A DNA stretch of 64,000 bases from JANOSH01 sp031415695 (lineage in GTDB: Bacteria; Actinomycetota; Acidimicrobiia; Acidimicrobiales; Ilumatobacteraceae), in assembly GCA_031415695.1 (NCBI GenBank), contig JANOSH010000005.1, positions 5,443 to 69,442 of the forward strand, read 5' to 3'. The position numbers and the translations under genes were made by a program. Below the pieces are notes generated by a model. The model saw nothing but the letters and a program-made list of their open reading frames with translations, had not been told where the DNA came from and ran no database searches. Shown piece after piece: positions 17,917 to 26,774 of the stretch (position 1 is its first letter; each line of letters starts with the position of its first letter).

Positions 17917-19232
17917 GTTGGGCGCAACGTCGGTTCCGACCCGCATTGGCCGCCATAGTGATTGTCGGCTTGGTAGTCAGGCTTGTCTACGCGTGGGTTC
18001 ACCGAGATGTCCGCGTCTGGGGCGACGCCTACTTTTACCACGAGAGCGCAAAGCTGATAGCCGCCGGCCACGGGTGGATCAACCCGTTGTACTTCAACGA
18101 GTTCGGTCAGGTTGTACAGGCGGCCGACCATCCGCCGATGTATATCGCCTACCTCACGCTGTGGACCAAATTGGGCGTAGGTAGTTCACTCGGTCATGCA
18201 TTTGTGTCCTGCCTTCTTGGCATGTGGACCCCGCTTGTCTACGCCCTTGTTGCTCGTCGGGTTGCGGGTCCAGCTGTTGGTATTTTGGCCGGTTGCCTGG
18301 CAGCGCTATACCCCAACGTGTGGGGGAGCGACGGCATGTTGTTGTCGGAAACGACCGCAGTGCTGTTTGTTGGCCTGGTGGCCTTGGCTGCCTATCGCTA
18401 CGTCGAGGCCCGAGCGGTGGGGCGTTCGCTGCTCCTGGGCGCGGCTCTTGGCGCAGCGGCACTCACCCGATCCGAGGTCTTGCTGCTGTCGCTGTTCGTG
18501 GTGGTGCCGGTGACGGTTGGGCGGCGTCCCACTGCGCGTACATTCGGACATTTACTCGCTGCTGGTGCCGTGTGCATTGGCGTGCTGTTGCCGTGGGTGG
18601 CATTCAACCTGTCACGCTTTGACAAGCCGGTGTACCTATCGGCCGGTGCCGAGGTGACGGTTGCGAGTTCCACGTGTGACCGCACCTATTTCGGTGAGTA
18701 CACCGGCTACTGGTCGATGTCGTGCAACCTCGAGATGCTGGAGCGTGCCGGATACTCCACAGTCGACGGTGCCCGACCCGACCAAAGCGTCTTGTCGGAG
18801 CTGTATCTCACCGAATCCAAACGGTACATCCGCAGCCATCTTGGTCGCCTGCCATACGTCATCGGGGCCAGATGGGGGCGTATCACCGGCCTCTACCGTC
18901 CCGTCCAACAGCTACAACTCGACACCTTCTTTGAAGCACGCGAACCGGTGGTCGCTCGTGCTGGTTTTGCCGCGTTCTACGCGCTAGCGATGTTCGCAAT
19001 TGTCGGGGCGGTTGTTCTTCGCCGTCGACGCATTCCCATATCGCCGCTGGTCGGGCCGTTGGCCGTGGTGTGGTTCGCGGTGACCGTAACGTTTGCCAAC
19101 AATCGCTACCGCATCCCGGCCGAGGGTGCGATCTGTGTGCTGGCAGCCGTCGGCATAGTTGCCATAACGCGGGTACTCACTGACGTGTGGCGCGACGTAG
19201 AATCTGACGATGTTGGTAACACCGAGCGGTGA
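17913..19232 (+). CDS. Polytopic GT39/ArnT-type glycosyltransferase
   Basis: 439 residues from ATG 17913 (ATGA overlap with the acyltransferase stop). The N-terminal helix is followed by an acidic loop (RDVRVWGDAYFYHESAKLIA), where this GT-C family keeps a catalytic aspartate. DHPPMYIAYLT and about ten further helices follow. Such enzymes take sugars from a polyprenyl-phosphate donor outside the membrane. Acceptor is unknown. Together with the acyltransferase it suggests surface glycan work. Confidence 0.8.
   Translation: MSWAQRRFRPALAAIVIVGLVVRLVYAWVHRDVRVWGDAYFYHESAKLIAAGHGWINPLYFNEFGQVVQAADHPPMYIAYLTLWTKLGVGSSLGHAFVSCLLGMWTPLVYALVARRVAGPAVGILAGCLAALYPNVWGSDGMLLSETTAVLFVGLVALAAYRYVEARAVGRSLLLGAALGAAALTRSEVLLLSLFVVVPVTVGRRPTARTFGHLLAAGAVCIGVLLPWVAFNLSRFDKPVYLSAGAEVTVASSTCDRTYFGEYTGYWSMSCNLEMLERAGYSTVDGARPDQSVLSELYLTESKRYIRSHLGRLPYVIGARWGRITGLYRPVQQLQLDTFFEAREPVVARAGFAAFYALAMFAIVGAVVLRRRRIPISPLVGPLAVVWFAVTVTFANNRYRIPAEGAICVLAAVGIVAITRVLTDVWRDVESDDVGNTER
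19198..19203 (+). promoter_or_regulatory. -10 box of a leaderless promoter
   Basis: TAGAAT lies exactly six bases before the ATG at 19210, inside the end of the upstream gene. This supports that start and an independent leaderless transcript. Confidence 0.5.
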
Positions 19233-20052
19233 AGCATGTGGCGCAACGGTCGTCGGGGTTAACCTCGCAGGCTCGTTGTCGGGTGACCTTGTCGCCGAGA
19301 TTCGTGCGGTCTGGCTAGAACATCACGTGTTGGCCTTTCCCGATCAAGCCATGAGCGACGACGATCTCGAAGCGTTCACGGTCGCCATGGGGGGTTTTGG
19401 TGACGACCCGTTCATTGCCCCGATTCTTGGCCGCACCCACGTCATCGCCATCGAGCGTCGAGCCGATGAAACCTCGTCGTTGTTTGCCGAGAACTTTCAT
19501 AGCGATTGGAGCTTCCAGGCAGTACCACCGGCTGGCACCTGTCTGTATGGAATCACCATTCCACCAATGGGTGGCGACACCCTGTTCGCGAATCAGCATC
19601 TCGCTCTCGACCGCATGCCCGACCAGTTGCGTTCTCGGCTCGAAGGTCGTACGGCAATCCATTCGGCTCGGGTGCCGTACGCGCCATCGGGGGTGTACGG
19701 GGCCAATGATCGGGCGGGGCGGTCGATGGATATTCGTTCTTCGGCCGATGCTGAATCCACACAGCTGCACCCGTTGATCCGACGGCACCCCGAGACTGGC
19801 AGGGAAGGGTTGTTTTCGACTGTCGGGTACATCGTGGGTATCGAGGGTATGGACGATTCCGAAGCAATGCCGCTACTCGTCGAGCTACACCGGTGGCAGA
19901 CCCGAGCCGAGTTTGTCTACCGAAATCGATGGTCGAAGGGGATGCTTGTCATGTGGGACAACCGGTCGCTCCTGCACGCGGCAACCGGCGGGTACGACGG
20001 CTACGACAGACTGCTGCATCGCACCACTATCCGGGGCAGTCAGTCGGCCTGA
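19210..20052 (+). CDS. TauD/TfdA-family 2-oxoglutarate-dependent dioxygenase
   Basis: 280 residues from ATG 19210, overlapping the preceding gene by 23 bp. The iron facial triad is visible: His and Asp in NFHSDWSF and the distal His in SLLHAATGG, followed by the 2-oxoglutarate-binding arginine region (YDRLLHRTTIRG). The class hydroxylates sulfonates, phenoxyacids or carnitine-like compounds with O2 and 2-oxoglutarate. Which one applies here cannot be read off. CorA follows two bases after its stop. Confidence 0.88.
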   Translation: MLVTPSGEACGATVVGVNLAGSLSGDLVAEIRAVWLEHHVLAFPDQAMSDDDLEAFTVAMGGFGDDPFIAPILGRTHVIAIERRADETSSLFAENFHSDWSFQAVPPAGTCLYGITIPPMGGDTLFANQHLALDRMPDQLRSRLEGRTAIHSARVPYAPSGVYGANDRAGRSMDIRSSADAESTQLHPLIRRHPETGREGLFSTVGYIVGIEGMDDSEAMPLLVELHRWQTRAEFVYRNRWSKGMLVMWDNRSLLHAATGGYDGYDRLLHRTTIRGSQSA

Positions 20053-20054
20053 CC

Positions 20055-21032
20055 ATGGGTGATGTGCTAACTCGGTGTTATCGCAAGGGTGTACTTCAGG
20101 CCGAGAACTTCGACTTAGGCGACATCTCAGATCACCTCGACGATGCCGACTCTGTGGTGTGGGTCGATTTTTGTGCGCCGTCGGTCAACGACTTCGACCA
20201 CCTGGCCGAGGAGCTTGGTTTGCACGAGTTGGCGGTGGAAGATGCCCTGAGCGAGCATCAACGTCCCAAGCTCGACAAGTACGAGACGCATTCGTTTGTT
20301 TCGTGTCACGCGTTAGCTCTGTCGGCCACGGGTACTGATCTCACTGAGATCGAGGTGAATGCGTTCATCGGCGACCGCTGGCTCATCACGGTGCGCAAGG
20401 ACCCGGGTTTTTCGATGGACGAGGTGTTACGCCGCTGGGATCGATCACCCCACCTGGTCGAACACGGCGTTAGCTATCTGTTGTATACGGTGCTCGACCT
20501 AGTGGTCGATGGGTACTTTGATGTGGTCGACCGGTTCGATGCATACTACGACGACGTGAGCGAGGGCCTGTTCGACTACAAGCCCCTCACTCCGGAGCAA
20601 CAGCGCGGCTGGTTCGACATGCGCCGTTCGCTGGTTCGTTTCCACCGTGTAACGGCGCCGATGCGCGAGGTGCTCAGTGGGCTGATGCGACGAGAAAACT
20701 CGATGCTTCCCGACGCCTTATACCCGTACTACCAGGATGTCTACGACCACTCGTTACGGGTTACTGAAACCACCGATACATTGCGCGATCTCATTGCAAC
20801 GATCGTGGAAACCAACATCAGCCTGCGTGACTATCGCCAAAACCAGGTGATGAAACAAGTCACGAGTTGGGCCGCCATCATCGCAGTTCCAACATTGATA
20901 ACCGGCTGGTATGGCATGAATGTGCCGTACCCCGGCTTCGAACAAACATGGGGCGTAGTTGCCGCTGCCGGTAGTATGGTCGCCATGTCGGGTGGACTGT
21001 TCGCGGTGTTCCGTCGTAGAGGTTGGCTGTAG
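20055..21032 (+). CDS. corA: CorA-family divalent cation channel
   Basis: 325 residues from ATG 20055, two bases after the dioxygenase stop. A soluble acidic N-terminal domain (LGLHELAVEDALSEHQRPKL) is followed by a long helix. Two C-terminal membrane helices are joined by the signature YGMNVP (Gly-Met-Asn), which lines the pore entrance. It imports Mg2+ (or Co2+, Ni2+) as a pentamer. The C-terminus RRRGWL is typical. Its pairing with the dioxygenase may be chance. Confidence 0.93.
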   Translation: MGDVLTRCYRKGVLQAENFDLGDISDHLDDADSVVWVDFCAPSVNDFDHLAEELGLHELAVEDALSEHQRPKLDKYETHSFVSCHALALSATGTDLTEIEVNAFIGDRWLITVRKDPGFSMDEVLRRWDRSPHLVEHGVSYLLYTVLDLVVDGYFDVVDRFDAYYDDVSEGLFDYKPLTPEQQRGWFDMRRSLVRFHRVTAPMREVLSGLMRRENSMLPDALYPYYQDVYDHSLRVTETTDTLRDLIATIVETNISLRDYRQNQVMKQVTSWAAIIAVPTLITGWYGMNVPYPGFEQTWGVVAAAGSMVAMSGGLFAVFRRRGWL

Positions 21033-21064
21033 CTCGTACTGGTTCGGCTCGGTAAGGTTCCGCG

Positions 21065-22249
21065 ATGCCCAAGCCGCTTGACGGAATCCGAATCGTTGAG
21101 ATCAGTCAGGTGTACTCATTGCCGTTTGCCGGCATGATGTTGGCTGAACTGGGCGCCGACGTCATCAAGGTCGAAAACCCGCGGTCTCCCGAAGTAGTTC
21201 GAACTGTTGGTTGGCGTCGCGGCGGCGTTCCTGCGTCGTTCATGAACCTGAACCGTGGCAAACGATTTGTTGGCATCGACGCCACCACTGCCGATGGGCG
21301 TGAGGTGTTGGCCGAACTCGTAGCACGAGCCGATGTACTGCTCGACAATCTGCGCCCGGGGAAGATGGAAAAACTTGGCCTCGCATGGGACGTTCTGGCC
21401 CAGCGTCACCCGTCACTCATCTCGGCCAGCGTCACGGGATTCGGAGAGGACGGCCCGTGGTGCGACCTTGCGTGTTACGACTTCGTGGTGCAGGCCATGG
21501 TTGGCATGGTCGACTTCCAACGCGATCCAGTCACCGGAACTGTCGATCTCATCCGGCACTATGTTGTCGACAAGACCGTGGCTCATACCGTTGTAGAAGG
21601 GGTGCTGGCAGCATTGCTGATGCGAACCCGCACCGGCCACGGCGACCGCGTCTCGGTCAACATGCTCGATGTCGGTGCTCACTTTTTCTGGCCCGACGGC
21701 ATGATCCCTTACACCTATGTTGGCGATGTCGACGGCACCAAACGAGACGGTGCTCCCGTGAGGGTGTATCCGACCGTCGACGGCGCAGTGGTAATGATGC
21801 CGTCATTGCATCCGTGGGCTGAATTGTGCTGTGTGATGGGTCGCCACGATCTTGTTGACGACCAGCGATTTGCTGACCGCACCCAATTGCCGGCGCATGT
21901 CGACGAGCTGTTGTCTCTGGTTGGGGACGGGTTGTCAGTGTTGTCTACTGCCGAGGTCTTGGCCCGGTGTGCCGAGTTCGATGTTGCTGTCGGCCGGGTA
22001 GACACTCGCCCTCAACTGTTTGATAACGAGCAGGCCATGTGGAACAAGACCGCGTCAATTCACGACCTCGACACAGTGGGTGCTACACGGATTCCGCGTC
22101 CGCCCTGGCGGTTCGACAAAGCCGACGTAACCACGGTCACCAGCATTAACGTTCTGGGCGGCGACACCTGTGAGGTGCTGCGCGAGCTGGGTGTGAGCGC
22201 CGATCGTCTCGCGGCACTGGTCGAATCAGGCGCGGTCTGGCAAGGGTAG
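21065..22249 (+). CDS. CaiB/BaiF family III CoA-transferase
   Basis: 394 residues, ATG 21065 six bases behind TAAGGT (leaderless). Marks: GIRIVEISQVYSLPFAGMML, LGADVIKVENP, LNRGKRFVGID, DVLLDNLRPG and the likely catalytic aspartate in YVVDKTVA. Members move CoA between acids such as formyl/oxalate, carnitine or steroid acids. The P450 and SDR genes downstream suggest breakdown of a lipid or terpenoid, but this is only context. Confidence 0.9.
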   Translation: MPKPLDGIRIVEISQVYSLPFAGMMLAELGADVIKVENPRSPEVVRTVGWRRGGVPASFMNLNRGKRFVGIDATTADGREVLAELVARADVLLDNLRPGKMEKLGLAWDVLAQRHPSLISASVTGFGEDGPWCDLACYDFVVQAMVGMVDFQRDPVTGTVDLIRHYVVDKTVAHTVVEGVLAALLMRTRTGHGDRVSVNMLDVGAHFFWPDGMIPYTYVGDVDGTKRDGAPVRVYPTVDGAVVMMPSLHPWAELCCVMGRHDLVDDQRFADRTQLPAHVDELLSLVGDGLSVLSTAEVLARCAEFDVAVGRVDTRPQLFDNEQAMWNKTASIHDLDTVGATRIPRPPWRFDKADVTTVTSINVLGGDTCEVLRELGVSADRLAALVESGAVWQG

Positions 22250-22308
22250 AAGGCTGACAGCCGCTGCGGTCAGGGGACGCCGGCAACAGCGCTCTACGCT
22301 GTTCTACG

Positions 22309-23484
22309 GTGACAACATACGACCCGACCGGCCCGGATGCTTTGGCCGACCCGCATGTAGGCAATCGCTGGTTGCTTGATCATTGCCCCGTACACCAGCA
22401 CGACGAGATGGGTTTCTACACGGTGAGCAAACACGCCGATGTGCTGGAGGTTGCTCGAACGACCGAGCGTTTCACAGCCGCATTCGGTCAAGGTCCCGTG
22501 ACCCGGCCCAATGGCGGGCTGTTCAACGATCCACCAGAACACACCATGTTTCGCCGCATGGTGCTGGCCTGGTTCACTGCTCGCCGCATGGAAGCCCAGC
22601 GGCCGATCATCACGTCGCTGGCCAACGGACTGATCGACACGATGATTGCTGGCGGTACCGGTACGGGCGAAATTCACGAAGATCTTGCCTGTCCGCTGCC
22701 GGTCATTCTGATAGCGAGGTTGCTCGGCGTTGCGGAACAGGATCGCGATCGGTTCAAAGTGTGGAGCGATGCGCAGGTGCTCGCCATGGGCCGAGCCGAT
22801 GCGTCCAACCGCCAGACACAACAAGAAATGCACGAGTATCTGCTCGCTGGCATTCGAAGCCGCCGCGAACTCATTGCCTCTGGCCAACCTTTGCCCGACG
22901 ATCTCATTTCGGGAATTGTCGCCGCAGCCGACGAGCAGGTTCGCCCCATCACCGAGGCCGAATTGTTGGGCATCCTTGCCCAACTACTCGTTGGTGGTAA
23001 CGAGACCACCACCTCGCTCATCACGAACTGTATTTGGCGTTTGTTAGAGCGTAGAGAGTTATGGGAACAAGTCGTTGCCGACCCGTATCTGTGCGACGTT
23101 GCGGTCGAGGAGAGCTTGCGTTTCGACGCACCCGTTCTCGGTCTGTTTCGAGCCGCAGCCTGCCCCGTCGAACTCCACGGCACGTCGATTCCAGAGGGAG
23201 CGAGAGTGCAGATGAACTATGCCGCCGCCAATCGCGATGGCGCGGTGTTTTCCGACCCCGATACGTTTCGGCTCGACCGCCCCCTCGCCGATCTCAAACG
23301 TCAGCAAGTGGCCTTTGGCAGCGGCGTGCATTTCTGCCTCGGAGCGAACCTGGCTCGTTACGAAGCGGTCATCTCGCTGCGCGCCCTGGTTGAACGATTA
23401 CCAACGCTGCGCCTCGCCGGCCCAACCGAGCGGATCGCCCCCTGGTTCCTGTGGGGACGACACCGGCTTCCAGTCGCCTGGTAG
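22309..23484 (+). CDS. Cytochrome P450
   Basis: 391 residues from GTG 22309. Soluble bacterial P450 with all core motifs: I-helix LLVGGNETTTSLI, K-helix ExxR in VEESLRF, and the haem ligand loop FGSGVHFCLGANLAR with its cysteine near residue 346. It would hydroxylate a hydrophobic substrate using electrons from a ferredoxin; no ferredoxin gene is adjacent. It probably works with the flanking CoA-transferase and SDR. Confidence 0.93.
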   Translation: MTTYDPTGPDALADPHVGNRWLLDHCPVHQHDEMGFYTVSKHADVLEVARTTERFTAAFGQGPVTRPNGGLFNDPPEHTMFRRMVLAWFTARRMEAQRPIITSLANGLIDTMIAGGTGTGEIHEDLACPLPVILIARLLGVAEQDRDRFKVWSDAQVLAMGRADASNRQTQQEMHEYLLAGIRSRRELIASGQPLPDDLISGIVAAADEQVRPITEAELLGILAQLLVGGNETTTSLITNCIWRLLERRELWEQVVADPYLCDVAVEESLRFDAPVLGLFRAAACPVELHGTSIPEGARVQMNYAAANRDGAVFSDPDTFRLDRPLADLKRQQVAFGSGVHFCLGANLARYEAVISLRALVERLPTLRLAGPTERIAPWFLWGRHRLPVAW

Positions 23485-23510
23485 TAGCGAACTGTGCCAA
23501 GGTTCGGCCT

Positions 23511-24251
23511 ATGGACTTAGGGATCGCAGGTAGGCGTGCAGCCGTAGCAGCAGCATCAGAAGGTTTGGGGTTTGGCGCAGCGGCAGCCCTTGTTGAAGCG
23601 GGCGTTTCGGTAGCGATTTGTGGTCGCAATGCGGCCAAGGTCACAGCCGCTGCTGCCCGAATTGGGGCTGTCGCCATTGTGCTCGACGTCGGCTCCTTTG
23701 CGGGTGGCGTCAGCTTTGTCGAACAGGCCCAAGCCGCGCTTGGAGGGCCTATCGACATTTTGGTGCCCAATGCTGGTGGTCCGCCGATGGGTGGACTCGA
23801 AGTGGTCACAGCCGAAGCAGTGGCCGCAGCTCTCGACCTCAATCTGCAATCGACAATCGGGATGTGCTCCTCGGTAGTTCCGGCTATGCAGTCGCAACGG
23901 TGGGGCCGCATCGTGGCTATCACGTCGATCACTGCTCGACAGCCACTAGCCGCCATTGCGTTGTCCAACATCACTCGGCCGGCAGTAACGGGCTATCTCA
24001 AGACGTTGGCGTTGGCGATGGCGGCTCACGGCATCACCGTCAACTCGCTCCAGCCGGGTCTGCATGCCACCTCGCGGATGGGCGGCGCCGATGTGTCGAC
24101 GCTTCCACCTCCCACCGGTGTACCCGTCGGCGAATGGGGGAGAGCTGTCGACTTTGGCAATGTTGCCGCGTTCTTGTGCTCCGAGCACGCTCGCTTTATT
24201 ACGGGAGTCGGGCTCCCTATCGACGGCGGTGCCATGGCTGCATTGCAGTGA
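23511..24251 (+). CDS. Divergent short-chain dehydrogenase/reductase
   Basis: 246 residues from ATG 23511. Rossmann features: AVAAASEGLGFGAA in place of the usual TGxxxGxG, VAICGRNAAKV, and VPNAGGPPMGG. The serine of the active site is kept (AITSITARQ), but the usual YxxxK is replaced: the stretch reads ALSNITRPAVTGYLKTLA. A subgroup of SDRs shows this change, so catalysis may differ or be lost. The C-terminal FITGVGLPIDGGA is normal. Confidence 0.85.
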   Translation: MDLGIAGRRAAVAAASEGLGFGAAAALVEAGVSVAICGRNAAKVTAAAARIGAVAIVLDVGSFAGGVSFVEQAQAALGGPIDILVPNAGGPPMGGLEVVTAEAVAAALDLNLQSTIGMCSSVVPAMQSQRWGRIVAITSITARQPLAAIALSNITRPAVTGYLKTLALAMAAHGITVNSLQPGLHATSRMGGADVSTLPPPTGVPVGEWGRAVDFGNVAAFLCSEHARFITGVGLPIDGGAMAALQ

Positions 24252-24548
24252 CATATCCCACGTATAGTGACGCGAACTTCGCTCACTATTAGTGACTATA
24301 CCGGTGGAAAGAGTGGGTGATTGATCGAAGCGGCGCTGACGAGATCCAGCGCGCATACCCAAGTGTCTATGGTTCCACCGACCCAGATTGGGGGGTCAAG
24401 CGTGGGCCTAACGAGCTAGGCATTGTTTCAATTAGATCAAGAATCTCCAGATATCCTTCATTCGTCGTGCATTCCGTTGAGATAATGACCAGAATCGTCA
24501 ACCGCGAGTCAAGTTCTGTCTCGCAATGTCGTTCTGGAACGGGAAGTC
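24252..24548. other. Intergenic region with a stem-loop at 24264-24289
   Basis: A strong hairpin starts 13 bases after the SDR stop: ATAGTGA-(c)-GCGAA pairs with TTCGC-TCACTAT around a one-base centre. It has no U-run but may end the SDR transcript. A second TAGTGACTATA lies directly behind. The remainder holds no gene that I can support. The promoter of the LPETG gene must lie here. Confidence 0.5.
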
Positions 24549-25337
24549 ATGTTTGCTGCCGCAAGTCGTCTCCTAGTACGAGCATCGGTGTTGGCGTCTG
24601 TTGTCGCAATGGGAGTCGTTGCTTCGTCAGGTAACTCGTCGGCTGCTCCCGTGTGCGAAACGTTCACGTGGAATAGCTCAGGCCAGAACATGATCACCGG
24701 AGTATTCACGTCGTTTAGTACCGGGCTCACGCTGCCTGCTGGCAAGAGTGTCACTGCAACGTACGTATCAAACGACGGTTATCCGAATCGGCGAAACGTT
24801 CTCCAGTTGCATGAGCAGTGGGCCATAACCGTTGGTGGTGTGCGGGTGCCAGGCCTCACGATCGACTTGCCCGACCCGATTGACGCTGACGAGGCATCGG
24901 TATCGGGTTCTCTCGGTACATTTACCTCGCCCGGTGGTGCAGTGACGATCGTCCATGCGTCCGTCAGTGACGGATTCAATGAATCACCAAACTCGGTGCG
25001 TCCGAGCCTCCTCGTGCTGGTCGCTTGCGACAGCGACGGTCCGTCGTCTACTACGACGACGTCAACAACAGTCGTTACCAGCACGACCGCTACGACCCAA
25101 ACAACGACAACACCAACGACTGCTCCCGCAACCACGACGGTAACCATCTTGTCGTCCGTGCCCATTACGGCCACGGTCCTGACTCGGCTGCCCGAAACCG
25201 GTGTCGCTAGCCGGGCCAACGCGCTGACCGGGCTGGCACTCGTGTTGGTGGGTGTTGGTAGCATCCTCGTGGTCAACGGCCACAGCGCATCGAGATTGCG
25301 TGCACGTCGCGTCAAGCATGGTGGTCGATCTCACTAG
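24549..25337 (+). CDS. Secreted LPETG-anchored surface protein
   Basis: 262 residues from ATG 24549 behind GGGA. Signal peptide: basic start then hydrophobic VLASVVAMGVVAS. The mature part of about 130 residues has no family that I recognise. A Thr-rich spacer follows (runs of TTT at about 170-205). The end carries a sortase signal: LPETG, hydrophobic LTGLALVLVGVGSILVV, then a basic tail RLRARRVK. It should be linked to the cell wall by a sortase encoded elsewhere. Function unknown. Confidence 0.85.
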   Translation: MFAAASRLLVRASVLASVVAMGVVASSGNSSAAPVCETFTWNSSGQNMITGVFTSFSTGLTLPAGKSVTATYVSNDGYPNRRNVLQLHEQWAITVGGVRVPGLTIDLPDPIDADEASVSGSLGTFTSPGGAVTIVHASVSDGFNESPNSVRPSLLVLVACDSDGPSSTTTTSTTVVTSTTATTQTTTTPTTAPATTTVTILSSVPITATVLTRLPETGVASRANALTGLALVLVGVGSILVVNGHSASRLRARRVKHGGRSH

Positions 25338-25355
25338 CCTTACCGGCTAGCTTGC

Positions 25356-26774
25356 GTGCCGGTGGTTTTCTCATCGGTCGTGTTTGTGTTCGGGTTCCTG
25401 CCCGTTGCGCTCGGGCTCTACCACAGTGCGCCGCGCCGGCATCGAAACCTTGTGCTGTCGCTGCTCTCCTTGGCGTTCTACGTCTGGGGCGCAGGCTCCT
25501 TCGTACTTTGGCTGCTTATCAGCGCTGCTGTCGACTTTCGTATTGCACGGGCGATCGCCGCCGCCGATTCACCGAGTCGTCGCCGTTCGCTAGTTGCGGT
25601 TTCCATTTGCGGAAATGTGACGCTGCTCGCCTACTTCAAGTATCTCGGCCTAGCGGCTGACTTGTTCAACTGGCTTGCAGGAAGCGTAGGGGTCGGTGAG
25701 ATCTCGGTTGGCACCGTGGCGTTGCCATTGGCAATCTCGTTCTTCACGTTTCAGCGTATGAGCTTCACCTTCGACGTGGCCAACGGGTCTATTCGCGAGT
25801 TGCCCACATTTGTCGACTATCTCACCTTTAGCGTGCTGTTCCCACACCTCGTTGCCGGGCCAATTGTTCGTTACCTCGACATAGCCGATGAACTTGGTGA
25901 TCGGGCCGACGGATCCGAGCAGGTTGCGGCCGGAGCGGTTCGGTTCGCTCACGGGCTGGGCAAGAAAGTTTTGATCGCCGACTACCTGGGGCCGGTAGCC
26001 AACACCGCGTTCACCAATCTTGACGGTCCGGCCAGCACCGCGGGGGCATGGATTGGCATTCTCGCCTACACGTTTCAGTTGTACTTCGACTTTTCGGGCT
26101 ACTCCGACATGGCTATTGGGCTTGGTCAGATGTTCGGATTCACGTTTCCAGAGAACTTTCGGCGGCCGTACGCTGCAGTATCGGTGACGGATTTTTGGCG
26201 ACGCTGGCACGTGAGTTTGTCGAACTGGTTTCGCGACTATCTGTTCATTCCCCTGGGTGGTTCTCGCGTAGGCCGCGCCACGACGATTCGTAACATCGCG
26301 ATTGTGTTTGCCGTTACCGGTCTGTGGCACGGGGCGGCCCTCACGTTTGTTGCCTGGGGTTGCTATCACGGTTTTTTCGTGATCCTCGAGCGACGTACTG
26401 GTTACAACCGAGTCGACCGAGCTCCCAGATCGGAGCCGCTACGGCGAGGTGTCACCTTTGTCATTGTCGTGATTGGTTGGGTGCTGTTCCGGGCGTCGTC
26501 GATGTCTCATGCAGGGAACTACTACCGGGCTATGTTCTCGGTGCGAAGCGGTAACGACCATTTGCCGTTGGATCATCGCACGCTGCTTGCGGGAGTGCTA
26601 GCTGTGTTGGTTGTGGTTCTGCCGGGTGACCGGGGTACGGGGCGTCGCCTGGTCGAGGATGGCGGTCGACTCGCGAGCGTTGGTCGGCTCATGATTCTGG
26701 CTGTTGTACTTCCCGTGTCGCTCACGCTGGTGGCCGTTGGTTCTTTCTCACCCTTCTTGTATTTCCGGTTCTGA
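25356..26774 (+). CDS. MBOAT-family O-acyltransferase (AlgI-like)
   Basis: 472 residues from GTG 25356. Polytopic. Signature DFWRRWHVSLSNWFRDYLF with the following GGSR, and the active-site histidine in VTGLWHGAALTFVAWG. AlgI-type proteins carry acetyl groups across the membrane for O-acetylation of surface polysaccharides or for related steps. The stop overlaps the start of the AlgX-like gene by one base, and that pairing is the usual working unit. Confidence 0.92.
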   Translation: MPVVFSSVVFVFGFLPVALGLYHSAPRRHRNLVLSLLSLAFYVWGAGSFVLWLLISAAVDFRIARAIAAADSPSRRRSLVAVSICGNVTLLAYFKYLGLAADLFNWLAGSVGVGEISVGTVALPLAISFFTFQRMSFTFDVANGSIRELPTFVDYLTFSVLFPHLVAGPIVRYLDIADELGDRADGSEQVAAGAVRFAHGLGKKVLIADYLGPVANTAFTNLDGPASTAGAWIGILAYTFQLYFDFSGYSDMAIGLGQMFGFTFPENFRRPYAAVSVTDFWRRWHVSLSNWFRDYLFIPLGGSRVGRATTIRNIAIVFAVTGLWHGAALTFVAWGCYHGFFVILERRTGYNRVDRAPRSEPLRRGVTFVIVVIGWVLFRASSMSHAGNYYRAMFSVRSGNDHLPLDHRTLLAGVLAVLVVVLPGDRGTGRRLVEDGGRLASVGRLMILAVVLPVSLTLVAVGSFSPFLYFRF

